DNA from: Camellia lanceoleosa
Taxonomy: Eukaryota; Streptophyta; Magnoliopsida; Ericales; Theaceae
DNA: 64,000 bases
Reading direction: 5' to 3'
Assembly: GCA_025200525.1 (NCBI GenBank)
Contig: CM045760.1
Span: 42,241,932 to 42,305,931 of the forward strand
Part shown: in pieces, positions 47,805 to 60,200 of the stretch
Layout: each line of letters begins with the position of its first letter
Numbering within the stretch: position 1 is the stretch's first letter
Translations under genes and position numbers: made by a program
Notes under the pieces: model-generated
What the model saw: the letters and a program-made list of their open reading frames with translations, nothing else
Databases searched by the model: none
What the model was told of the DNA's origin: nothing

Positions 47805-48028
47805 ATGAAGAGTATCCTGCCATATTTCACTTGGTTTATCTAGATATAAGAATCATTAAAAATTCAACTTAACCTAAAACGCCGCAGTCATCACTTATTT
47901 TATCCTAGAAATGGGTAGGAGTTGGACTCCCTAGTGATCCTTCTGAGTTATTCACAACTCGGTTGTCCCTTTGAACCTAGATCTTGGGATCTCCAGTCAA
48001 CTAGGTTGGGTTGCCGTTGTGGTAACTC

Positions 48029-51000
48029 TTATTTAATAGGCTTTAATCCCATTCCCCTTAATGAATTCTTAACTAACTCTCTTGCTAACCCTTTGGTTAG
48101 TGGATCCACTATGTTGTCTTTAGACTTCACATATTCAATGGAAATAATTCATTAGAGAGTTGTTGTCTCACGGTGTTATGTCGACGACGAATGTGTCGTG
48201 ATTTACCGTTATACATATGACTCTATGCTCTACCTATTGTTGATTGACTATCACAATGTATGCATATAGCAGGCACCAGTTTTGGCTACATTGGAATATC
48301 TTCAAGGAAGTGGTGAAGCCATTCTGCCTCTTCCCCTACTTTGTCTAAAGCTATGAATTCTGATTCCATAGTAGACCTAGCAATGCAAGTCTGTTTGGAA
48401 GATTTCCAAGATACAGCTGCCCCGCCAAGAGTAAAGACATACCCACTGCTGGACTTTGAGTTTCTAGTATCTGATATCCAATTTGCATCACAGTATCCTT
48501 CAAGTACTGCTGGATATCTAGTATAATTAAGCCCAATGTTACGAGTAAATCGAAGATATCTTAGAACCCTTATAATTGCTTTCCAGTGTTTTACTCCCGG
48601 ATTACTCGTATATCTACTTAATTTACTTACTGCATAAGCTATATCTGGCGAGTATAGCTCATCAAGTACATTAAGCTTCCAATAATTTGGGCATACTCTA
48701 ATTGAGAAATACTTTCCTGTACATTCTTAGATAGAAACAAATTAACATCTACTGGTGTTCTAGCAAGATGATCATCATCTTTGCTGAATTTGTTAAGTAT
48801 TTTCTCAATGTAATGAGATTGTGACAAAGCATAACCTTATGATGTTTTCGTAATTTTCATACCAAGAATTACATCACCAATGCCCATGTCCTTCATGTCA
48901 AAATGTTTATTCAACATTTTCTTAGTAGTTTTAATCATATCATTATTACTACATATGATGAACATAGCATTTACATAAAGACATACAATGACATAACCTT
49001 TGTCTGTGTTTTTAATATAAACGCATTTATCACACTCATTAATTTTGAATCCATTTGACATCATTGCCTTGTCAAATTTCTCATGCCATTGCTTTGGCGC
49101 TTGTTTTAAACCATATAATGATTTAACCAATTTACACACTTTTTTTTTTCTTTTTCTGGAACAGAAAATCCTTTTGGTTGTTCCATGTAAATTCTTCATC
49201 TAACTCACCATTTAAGAAAGCGGTTTTCACATCCATTTGATGAATTTCTAGATTATACAAAGATGCAATAGCAATTAGCATTCTAATGGATGTTATTCTA
49301 GTAACCGGTGAGTATGTGTCAAAGTAATCAAGACCTTCTTTTTGTCTATACCCTTTGACCACAAGCCTTGTCTTATATTTGTCAATTGATCCATCCGCTT
49401 TCATTTTTCTTTTGAAAATCCACTTGTACCCAAGAGGTTTACAACCTGGTGGCAAATCCACCAATTTCCAAGTGTAATTTTGAAAGATGGATTCAACTTC
49501 ACTATTGATAGCTTCTTTCCATAAAGGAGATTCAGGACTGGACATAGCCTCTTTAAAAGTTAAAGGCTCATTTTCTAACAAATATGTTAGAAAATCTAGA
49601 CTAAAAGATTTTGAGATTTTAGCACGTTTACTATGCCCAAATTCCTCTTCCTCATTTTGATCTAACTCTTGCTCTTGTTCTTGATCATGTTCTTGATCTT
49701 GACTAGTAATAGCATCATGAGATCTTTTATTGTTACTAGTCTCTTGTCCAGTCTTATTTGGAAATACATGTTCAAAGAAAGATGCATTTCGAGATTCAAT
49801 AATAGTATTTACATGCATTTCGGAATGTTCTGATTTATGAATAAAAAATCGATATGCATTATTATTCTAGGCATAACCAATGAAAATGCAATCAACGGTT
49901 TTAGGACCTATCTTAGTCTTTTTAGGACTAGGAATAACCATTTTAGTCAAACAACCCCACACTTTTAAGTATTTGTAGGATGGTACTCTTCCATGCCACA
50001 ATTCATAAGGTGTTTGGTTTATTTTCTTTCGGGATACTTTATTTAAAATATAATTAGCAGAAAGTATTGTTTCCCCCCACAAATTCTGAGGTAATCTAGA
50101 ACTTATTAACATGGCATTCATCATTTCTTTTAAAGTCCTATTGTTTCTTTCAGCAATTCCATTTTGCTGAGGCGAGTAAGGAGCAGTGGTTTGATGAATT
50201 ATTTCATATTCTTTACAAAACTCACCAAAAGGTGATTCATATTCACCACCTCTATCACTTCTTAGTTTTTTGATTTTCTTACCAAGTTGATTTTCAACTT
50301 CATTCTTATATTGAATGAAAGTTTCCAAATTTTCATCATTGGTTCGAATTAAATAAATATAACTATATCTAATATAATCATCTATAAAAGTGATAAAATA
50401 TTTTTTCCCACCTCTAATTTGAATTGATTTAAAATCACAAATGTCACTATGAATTAATTCAAGTGGCTCCATACTTCTTTCAATTGAATGAAAAGGAGTT
50501 TTGGATAATTTTGCCTCAACGCAAATTTCACATTTATGATTTGAATCAATATCAAATTTAGGTAAACATTTCATATTAATTAATCTACGCAAAGATCCAT
50601 AATTAACATGTTCTAGTCTACCATGCCATAAATTTGAAGATTCAAGCAAATAAGAAGAAGATGTATTTTTATTAATAATTGAGAGTACAACGGTCATTAT
50701 ATTCATCTTGAAAAGACCATCAGACATGTAACCTTTTCCTACATACATCTCATTCTTAGTAAGTACAAATTTATCACTCTCAAACACTAACCTAAACCCA
50801 TTCTTACTCAACAAAGATCTAGAAACAAGATTCTTGCAAATGTCCGGTACATGCAGCACATTGTTGAGAGTGAGTTCCTTTCCAAATGTCATCTTAAGTA
50901 CAATCTTTCCTTGTCTCTCAACTTTGGAAGTTGAGGAGTTACCCATAAAAAGTTGTTCACCATTGTCAACTGTAGAATAAGATGTGAACATCTTTTTGTC

Positions 51001-52043
51001 GGCAAAGATATGGCGAGTAGCACCCATGTCCACCCACCATTCTTTAGGATTTCCGACAAGATTTTCCTCGGAAACAACTGCAAAAAGATTGATATCATCT
51101 ACACCATTGGAAATATTGTCCACTTCGATCATATGGGCTTGAGGAGACTTCTTGCTTGTTCTTCTTTTGTTTTTGCCTTTGCTACGACAATCTTTGGCCC
51201 GATGTCCCTCTTTGTCACAGATGTAACATTTGCCATTAAACTTGTACTTTTTATTTCCCCCCCCCCTTTAGAGCCTTGTGATGAACTTTCTCCAGAAGAC
51301 TTTCGTTTCTTGATTTTTAAAGCATGTTCTACCACATTTGCCTTAGACTTCATAGGATACTTACCAGTCCGCTTTTTAGAATTGCGGCTGTCCTCCTCAA
51401 TTCTCAAACGCACAATTAATTATTCCAAAGATATTTCTTTGCGCTCATGGTTGAGGTAGTTCTTGAATTCCTTCCAGCCTTGTAGTAATTTCTCAATTAA
51501 GGCTGCAACTTGGAAGGATTCACTGAGAGACATACTCTCTATGTGAATGTCATGCAGAATGAGTTGGAGATCTTGAACTTGGCTGATTACAGTCTTAGAA
51601 TCAACCATCATAAAATCTAGGAATTTGCCAATCAAAAATTTCTTTGCGCCAGCATCTTCCGTTTTGTATTTTTCCTCAAAAGACTCCCAAAATTCCTTTG
51701 TTGTCTTGATAGGACTGTAGACGTTATATAATGTGTTGTCAAGTCCGTTCAAGATGTAGTTCCGGCAAAGGAAATCAGCATGTTTCCAGGCATCGACTGC
51801 AACAACCACTTGCCGGTCAGTTTCATCCTCTTTCAAAATATGAGCATCCTCACGGAGAAAACGAGTCAAGTTCAGAGTTGTAAGATAGAACAACATTTTC
51901 TATTGCCATCTTTTAAAATCAGTTCCAGAGAACTTGTCTGGCTTCCCACCGTGATTTACCGATACTGTCACAACAAGAGAGGGGGTTAGCGCAATTGCAG
52001 CCACCACACTAGTATTTGTTTGGGTATTAGTTTCAATAGCCAT
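48029..52043 (-). pseudogene. Copia-A gag-pol polyprotein, interrupted
   Basis: ATG at 52043; gag text WKHADFLCRNYILNGL and KFLIGKFLDFMMVDSKTV; zinc knuckle CYICDKEGHRAKDC near 51220; protease site altered to WWVDMGATRHIFA (DSGA expected); integrase LWHGRLEHVNYGS, FIDDYIRYSYIYL, SDRGGEYE, YSPQQNGIAERNNRT; RT VKTAFLNGELDEEF and SLYGLKQAPKQW. The RT catalytic YVDD is YVNA near 48970, and RNase H shows [11 protein letters not shown] and HCDSQSTIG. Stops follow RWQ (51900) and LE (51420); a run of ten C at about 51257 and a break near 49150-49200 shift frame. It ends at TAA 48029. Not functional. Confidence 0.92.
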
Positions 52044-52558
52044 CAATTCTAAATTATAAAAAAAAATTATAATTAGAATTTATACTTCACGGAAAATTAA
52101 ACCAAATTCACAGAATTAAATTTTGTAAAAATAAAAGAAACAAAAAATATATCTTTTATTTTTCAATTAATTTAGAAATAAAATAAATTTTATTTAACCA
52201 AATTAATTTCACACAGAAAATTAAATTTCTGTAATACTTCAATAATTAAAACACTAAAACAGAATTTTAATTGATGAACACTCAGAAATAATTTCTGAAA
52301 ACCAAAATTAATTTCTGAAAAAATTCCACAAATAAATATTCTGAATTGTTAATAACACTAGTATATTACTACTAGTTGTCAAAGAAAATAGACAGTATAT
52401 TACTACTATCTGTCAAATAGTATATGATCACTATTTATTTTTCCAACCAGAATATTATTTTGTAAATCCATAGAAACTAATTTTTGTAAACAAAGAAAGA
52501 GAAAGGGAAACAAACGAAAAATTATATAAACAGAATAATTCGAGATCTGTCTTAAGAT

Positions 52559-53844
52559 TGATTGAACAATCTTCTGTATAAATAAAATAGATCGAAACTA
52601 AATCAAACAAAATAAAATAAATAACTTACATAATTTATTTTATCGAACCGAATAAAAAAAAATAAAAGACCAAGTCGAGTGTGTGACACTCTGTCCTTAA
52701 ACCAGATTTGCCCCGTTTCGGGGCTTACGGACTAATGGCGTCTATCTCCCAAGACACAATGATCTTTACAAATTTGTAGTAGCACTCCAAACAAATTTGT
52801 CCGGCGAACTAGAACCTTGTGTTCTATACTCTCTTTAATATCCTCTAAAACTAGAATGAAGAATAAATAATGCAAAGGAGAAAATAGGACAGCATAATGT
52901 AATTTTCAGACTATTTTGGATGATTGAACACTGCTGGAAATGTTGGTATTTATAGCCAACCAATCTGACCTGATTAGGTACCAAAGAAGTGAACATGTGT
53001 AGTATTTAAACTGAACAGATACTGCACTGCTTCAACAGATAACTACTGGGCAGTTAAATCTGTTGAAACTGCAGTAGTTTAAAAAACCTTTCTAGAATAT
53101 TCTGAATCTATCTGGCAGTTTGAATCTGTCCAAAAATTTAAATCTGATTAACCTTAGTTTGAATCTGTTCAAACTACTTAATATCTATATGAGCAGATCG
53201 CTATGATGCAGTTCAAAACTCAGACAGATCTGGCGATGATTTGAATCTGTCCGGGTTCAAACAGATGTGAAACCTGTATGGACTGTTTAATCTGTTAGAA
53301 ATAAATGGACAGAAAATTTAAATTCAAATTTTGAATTGATTTTCTGCAATAATTTTTTGGACACATTTAAAATGAATTTTATCTAAAAAATTAATATAAG
53401 AATCGACCCGACCTACACTCGGCACGGCTCGAACGGATGGCAGTGACGGCGTGCGCGCGCGTGTGTGGTGGTTTGAGCCAAGGTTCCATTTGTCTATAAC
53501 TCCTCCCTTCTACAAACTTGGGGTGCTCCTTGAGGCCCAACCCAAGTGTTGTAATCTAATGCTTATATACTCAACAAAGTTCTCTTAAAGTTTCAATTCA
53601 GGACAACCCATTTCAAAGAAACCCATATATAATTCTTTAAATGTCTATTCCACGAACCCAAAAATGACATCAACTTTTCATTCACTCATAAATGATTTTG
53701 ACGAACCGTCTTCACCGTGTGACTTGCTATGCAGCAAAGAACACGTTACTTCTTCGGACCCACCCCAAAAGACGTTTGGGGCCCACTCAATTTTGGGCTC
53801 AAAGTTGGCCCAAAAGAAGCCTTATAAAAACCAATTTCCCAACA
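52559..53844 (-). repeat. Copia-A 5' LTR
   Basis: 1286 bp, TG...CA in minus orientation. Confidence 0.93.
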
Positions 53845-53849
53845 TATCT

Positions 53850-54456
53850 ACATGGAATAAAAGAGTGTCGCCACTTAAAGGTACACTTGAAAGAATGTGC
53901 AAGGATATCTTAGGTTTTTCTTTATATGCTTTTGTCAATTATAATATAGCCAAAATAAATAAATAAAAAAAAATAAAGTTACAAGTTTCAAGTCATAATC
54001 ATGTGAAACTCCATAAGGGAGTAAGATTAATCTTATATAGACAAGGTGAAGGTAAAAGCAGTAATAGTTTAGAGTTTTTTTGAAAACTCTTAAAACATAT
54101 AAGTAGATGAATGGCAAAAGGAAAGCATGTTTGCGTGGTTTGTTATTTGCTATGATTATATGAATACATCTTTAACTGTAATTTTGAGTGAATTCAGTAA
54201 TCCTTTAATTTGTGTAGAAATGCAAGTTATACAATTGAGTTCAATTACACAAATCTAATGATACATGGGGTCTTCTAAATATCTGAAGAAATGTAAAAAT
54301 GTGTATTTTATTTCAAAACGATGAAAATAAGCCAAGAATTTAAACAATTCAGTATTTTATCTTTAGCCAAAAGCAGCCAAAATTAAAAAACCAAAGAGCC
54401 AAAAAATCATAAGCATGTTTATAAATAAAAACTAAAAAATCACAATGATTCCTTAC
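53850..54456. other. CACTA-3 interior spacer
   Basis: AT-rich, no gene; resumes CACTA-3 sequence after the Copia-A insertion. Confidence 0.4.
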
Positions 54457-54627
54457 CAAAGAGGATTTGATCAAGGCTTTTGTTGGGTACAAATTCATAA
54501 ACAAGAACGCATTGAGGGGCTTCAATGATACAACCCAAAAGTCTTACAAGGTTCTTATGTTGAATTCCACTGATCAAATTTATCTCATTGAATAAGTCAT
54601 CGGCCCATTGTCGTGAATCAAATGTAC
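54457..54627 (-). pseudogene. Cysteine-rich receptor-like kinase (CRK type) exon fragment
   Basis: The minus-strand exon, ending at a GTAAGG donor, reads TFDSRQWADDLFNEINLI, SGIQHKNLVRLLGC, IIEAPQCVLVYEFVPNKSLD and QILF. This is the kinase N-lobe from alpha-C to the hinge, typical of DUF26/CRK receptor kinases (FNEVNLISG.EHKNLV.LLGCS.EGPESLLVYE pattern). No stop lies inside the exon. The rest of the kinase and the extracellular domain are missing. It is opposite in strand to the U-box piece. Confidence 0.85.
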
Positions 54628-55430
54628 CTCAATGCTACATTATATTTTGGAGCTATTATATATATTCTACCATTAGTGATAGTGATATATGGTATTTTTG
54701 CAATCTTTTGGCATCTTATGTTATTCTTGTTACTTTACCATCAAGGATCACCTCAACTCTTTGAAGTTTTGAATTGTTATATGCATTTCTACTAAATTGG
54801 TTTACAAAATAAAATTATTTATATATGAGTTTAGATGTAATTGATAATATATTAATGCTTTCCTTGTTTATTTATTTATTTATTTTTTTGCATATTGGTT
54901 TTTGATGACGTTTGGAAGCATACTTGCAAATGAAGATCAACTCTTGAATTTTTTTTCCTAAACTGATACTTAATTTTAGTTGCAAATCAAGATCGAATGT
55001 TATTATTATTATTATTATTTGGACTAAACGTTAGTTCATTTTGGAATTTGCTATGATGGTTTTTTTTTTATTATACTTGATGGATTATTATTAAATTTGT
55101 TTGATGAATATATTTTCATTTATAATATAAATTGTTTAGTGAATGTTTTTTGTGGAATGGTGTATAACAGCTAGCGAATTTTTTAGTACATTTAAAAGGC
55201 TATTGAGACATGATACAGAATATTTGTGAAATAATAATTTAAATTGAAATATAAAATATGGAACAAGTTCAGTAATGAATTTTTTTTTGTTATTTGTACT
55301 AGTTATTATGACAAAGTGATTATTTGTCGTTAATAAATATTTTTTATGACAAACTTTATTGCAGCTTATATATGAGATATTTGGTTGATTTTGTTGTTTG
55401 GTGACCAAAAATTTTGTTAGGTATATATAT
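54628..55430. other. CACTA-3 interior spacer
   Basis: Contains an ATT microsatellite at about 55000-55020; AT-rich otherwise. Confidence 0.4.
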
Positions 55431-55833
55431 TTTTGCCACGAAATATATTTCATCACCCATGTATGACTTTTGGAGACGAAAAATGTCGTCATCTTTACAT
55501 CTTATGGTGACGAAATTATTTCCTCATCAATGATCAACATGTGTGACAAATTTATTTGTCAACTAAAGTTATAAATATGGTATGGAATAATTATTTAGTG
55601 ACGAAAATGAGGATTTTTGATAACAAAAATGTTGTTTTATTAGTGACAAAAAATTTTGTCACTAAAGTAATATCATTGGTGATGAAATTATTTTTTGTTA
55701 CGGTGGTTTTTAGTGACAAACATTCAATGACCAAACCAGTGAGGAAAATATTTCTTCACAAATATCTATAGTGACGAAATTAGCTCTTTGGAGACAAAAA
55801 AATTCGTCATTCAAGACCCAACTTGTTGTAGTG
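55431..55833. repeat. CACTA-3 right subterminal repeats and terminus
   Basis: Many copies of GTGACGAAA, TTTGTCACTAA and GACGAAATT in both orientations up to TTGTTGTAGTG. Confidence 0.85.
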
Positions 55834-55906
55834 TCTGTTTGGAGCTCTATTTTTAAGGGATGCATTACTGCTGGTTATAAAAATAGTCTCCAAATCAAAA
55901 AGGAGA

Positions 55907-57173
55907 TGTTAGACTTATTTATTTTGATGATTTATTTAATTATGTTTTAATTTATTTGGAAGAGAAAAATAGAATCTAAAATTTATTTTGATGATTTATT
56001 TAATTATATTTTAATTTATTTGAAAAAGAAAAATAGAATTAAAATTTATTTTGATGATTTATTTGAAAGAGAAAAATATAATCAAAATTTATTTTGTCCC
56101 ATTATTTCTCACCTAAACCTTTATCCTAAATGTTGTTAGAATGTATTTGATATTTGATTAAATCAAGAGTTCAAATAGCCCAAAACAAAGATTCAAACAA
56201 CCTAGCATAGCAGTAGGCCAAAAGGTTCAAAAGGTTCAAGTGGAAGATATTCAAATTAGTAATGATGGAAGTACAACGGCTATAAAGGTTCAAAAGGCCA
56301 AAAGGTTTAAAATGTTCAAGTGAAAGATCCTCAAATTTGTAATGATGGAGTGGAAGATATTCAAATTAGTAATGATGGAAGTACAACGACTATAAACAGC
56401 TATAAATTCAAATGACTACAACAGGTATAAACGGTTATAAATTCAAATGAATACAACGGCTATAAATGACTATAATTTTCATTATATATACCAAAGCCTC
56501 TAATGTAAACAAATTACAAAAAACCTGAAAATATTCTTTGATCTATAATCACTCACATATATTCTCAGAAATTATACACTGAGCCTTATAGCTTTAAGCC
56601 CATCTTTCCTGTGTGAGATTTACAGAAAAATCAAAACTTCATTTTATATATCTATCTTTGAGAGATATTTATTGTAAGCTTTCTTTGAAAGAAAAAATAC
56701 CATTTCATCTTGTAAAAGTGTTGCAAACAATGTGTTCTTGAAATCTTGAAAATGATTGTGAATCACCTAAGATTTGCAAGGGTTTGGGCTTGTGAAGTCT
56801 GTGTAAAATCCATGGAGGATTGCTCCATTTATAAAGACATTGCTAATACCCCTGTGAAGCTAGAAGATAGTGAAAAATCTCAAGTGAAGCTTGAAAAGTG
56901 GACGTAGACCGAGTTGAAGACGAACCACTATAAATTTGTTTGTCTCTCTCTTCCTTATTTCTTTATTTTATTTTAAATTGCCATAACTATATTTCACATT
57001 TTTACTGTGCTAAATTTATTAACTGGCATAGTTGTTAAGACACTTGTTTTAATTATTTTTATTTCATTGATTATATTTATCTATTGTGCTAGTCATAATT
57101 TTTATTAGGGTATTATTAATTTTAATTGTAAAAACCTAATTCACCCCCCTCTTAAGTTGTCTTTTTGGTAACA
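55907..57173 (+). repeat. Copia-C 5' LTR with internal tandem repeats
   Basis: 1267 bp. The first 190 bp holds three units around TTATTTTGATGATTTATTT. About 56215-56400 holds repeats of AAAGGTTCAAAAGG and AGTAATGATGGAAGTACAAC. Confidence 0.92.
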
Positions 57174-57230
57174 ATTGATATCAGTGCCTAGACTGTTGTT
57201 TTAGATTTAACCATCTGAGAGTTTCGATCC

Positions 57231-60200
57231 ATGACAACCTTAGCTGAAGGACAAGTCACAAATAGGTCACCATTGTTTGACGGAAACAACTATAGTCATT
57301 TGAAGGATAAGATGACCTTATACCTACAAGCCACTGATTATGCCATGTGGATTATTGTCACCAAAGGTCCAAAAATTCCTACCAAATTAGTAGACAATAT
57401 TAGTGTACCTAAAACTGAAGATGAATGTGATGAGAGAGATCATAAATTATTACAAGCCAATGCTAAAGCCAAACTCACCCTTATTTGTGGATTAGACTCT
57501 AAGGAGTATAATAGAATTTAAAGTTGTGATTCGGCAAAAGAAATTTGGGACAAACTTGAGGTAACGTATGAAGGTACAAACCAAGTGAAGGAATCTTGTA
57601 TTGATATGCTTGTTCGTAATTATGAATTGTTTAAAATGAACTTTGATGAATCTATTTCAAGTATGTTTACTAGATTTACTGAAATTGTAAACTCTTTGAA
57701 ATCTTTTGGCAAAACTTATACTAATAGTGAGTTGGTGAGAAAAATTCTTAAATTTTTACCAAAGAATTGGGAAGCAAAGGTCACGGCCATTATAGAAGCC
57801 AAAAATCTCTCCACACTTGGATTAGATGAGTTTATGGGTTCCTTTATGACTCATGAGATCACCATAAAAGGACATGAGGATGTTAAAAACAAAAAGAAAA
57901 GTGAAATTGCATTCAAAGCCTCATCAAATGAAGAAGAAAATGAAAACTCCAATGAGGATAAAAGCTATGCCATGTTTAGTAGAAATCTCAAAAAGCACTT
58001 TAAGAAAAACAATTATGGAGGAAAAAGACCTTTCAAGAAAGAGTACAATAAAGATAACAAGAAAGAGTCTATAATTTGCTATGAGTGCAAAAATCCTAGA
58101 CATATGAAGATGGATTGTCCAAAATTGAAGAATCATGGAAAAGACTATAAAAGAAACAAAAAGGCCATGGTAGCAGCTTGGAGAGAAAGTAAAGATGAAA
58201 GCTCAAGTGATGAAATTGAAAATGAAGTAGCGAACTTATGTCTCATGACTCTTAAAGATGAAGACTCTACTCAAGATGAAGTTACTACTCTTTATGAAGA
58301 ACTTGAAAGTGCATTCCATGAACTATCAAATGAATTTAGAAAAGTTTGTGCCAAAAATAATGTGTTGAAGAAATCTGTTGCATCTTTATCTATTAATGTA
58401 GAAGAATTAAAGAAAGAAAAAAAAAATATTTTGAAAAATGATTTTGATATTATCTCTAATGAGAAAACTACTTTAAAAAACAATGTTGATGATTTAATAA
58501 AAACACTTGAAAATTTTGTAAAAGGTAAAAATAATCTCAACATGCTTCTTAGAAATCAAAGATGTGTTTTCGATAAATCGGGCATTGGATATGACTCTAT
58601 TAAGAAACAAAAGAATCTTAATACAATTTTTGAAAAGGCACCTCTCATGACACACTCTCATATTACTTGTCATTATTGTAGAAAGAAAGGTCATTATATA
58701 TTTTATTGTCCATTCAAAAAGAATATGAACATGGGAATTAAAAAGATTTGGATTATTAAGGGATCTAACAAAACTAACCAAGAAAGACCCAAGAAACTAT
58801 GGGTACCAGAAACCAACACTTGATTGTGATCTTGTAGGTTTGTTTTAAGTCCAAAGTTAAAGAAGGGAAGTGGTACCTTAATAGTGGATGTTCCAGACAC
58901 ATGACCGGAGATAAATCATTCTTTACTAAACTATCATCGAAAGATGGAGGATTTGTTACTTTTGGAGACAACAAGAAAGGAAAAATCATCGGTATTGGCA
59001 GCATCATTATTTCTCCTAACCCTTCTATTGAAAATGTTTTACTTGTTGATGGACTTAAGCATAACCTACTTAGTATTAGTCAATTATGTGATAAAGGTAA
59101 TCGAGTTATTTTTGATAAATCACATTGCACAATTGAAAGCACAAATGATCATAAAGCTTTATTCATTGGTAATCGCCATGATAATATTTATGTTTTTCAT
59201 CTTGATGATCTCTATGCTAGTGATATTAGATGTTTATATGTTAATAATGAAAATAATTAGTTATGACATAGAAGACTTGGTCATGCTCATATGGATTTAA
59301 TTGCTAAACTTTTGAGAAAGGATTTGGTCATTAAACTTTCAAAAATTAAATTTGAAAAAGATCATCTTTGTAGTGCTTGTCAACAAGGAAAACAAACTAA
59401 AACATCATTCAAATCAAAATTTCATATTTCCACAACTAGACCTTTACAACTATTGCATATGGATTTATTTGGTCCCTCAAGGACATCTAGTCTAGGTGGT
59501 AAACATTATTGTCTTGTTATTGTTGATGATTATTCAAGATTTTCATGGGTTATGTTTTTAGCACACAAAGATGAAACATTTTCTTCTTTCACAAAACTCT
59601 ATCGTAGAATTCAAAATGAAAAAGGCTTTCTTATTACTAATATTCGAACCGACCATGGTAGAGAACTTGAAAATGAGAAATTTGAATTGTTTTGTGATGA
59701 GCATGGTATTGGACATAATTTTTCAGTATCTAGAACCCCTCAACAAAATGGTGTAGTAGAAAGGAAGAATAGAACTTTAGAAGAGATGAGTAGAACAATG
59801 CTTTGCGAAAATAATCTTCCTAAATATTTTTGGGCCGAAGCCGTTCACACTGCATGCTACATTTTAAATTGTGCGTTAATTAGACCTATTCTCAAAAAGA
59901 CTCCTTATGAACTTTGGCATGATAGAAAGCCTAACATTAGTCACTTGCGTGTTTTTGGTTACAAAATGTTTTGTGCATAATAATGGTAAGGATAACTTAG
60001 GTAAATTTGATTCAAAATCTGATGGAGCAATTTTTCTTGGCTATTCCTTAACTAGCAAAGCTTATTGTGTTTTTAATAAAAGAACTCTTGTTATGGAAGA
60101 ATCTATACATGTAGCATTTGATGAAACTAACATCTCTGCTCAAAAGCAAATTGTTAGTGATAATATAGATTTGGAACCAAATGTGGAAGATTCACGTATC

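Larger units (their letters stand above)
45938..53844 (-). mobile_element. Copia-A: full-length Ty1-copia nested in CACTA-3
   Basis: LTRs at 45938-47181 (3') and 52559-53844 (5'), perfect TSD TATCT at 45933-45937 and 53845-53849. On the minus strand the LTR begins TGTTGGGAAATTGG in the 5' copy. The PPT before the 3' LTR reads GTAGGGGAT. The expected initiator-Met PBS is not seen next to the 5' LTR, where the sequence is ATCTTAAGACAG. Coding order on the minus strand is gag, protease, integrase, RT, RNase H (copia). Confidence 0.95.
39786..55833. mobile_element. CACTA-3: 16-kb gene-capturing CACTA with nested insertions
   Basis: Left end CACTACAATAAAATAAC; right end AACTTGTTGTAGTG, complement CACTACAACAAGTT. 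TCT flanks both ends (39783-39785 and 55834-55836). Both sides carry repeats of GTGACGAAA and TTTCGTCAC, a family different from CACTA-1 and CACTA-2. Subtracting the nested MITE (1.2 kb) and Copia-A (7.9 kb) leaves about 6.9 kb. It carries U-box E3 and receptor-kinase exons and no transposase. Confidence 0.85.
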
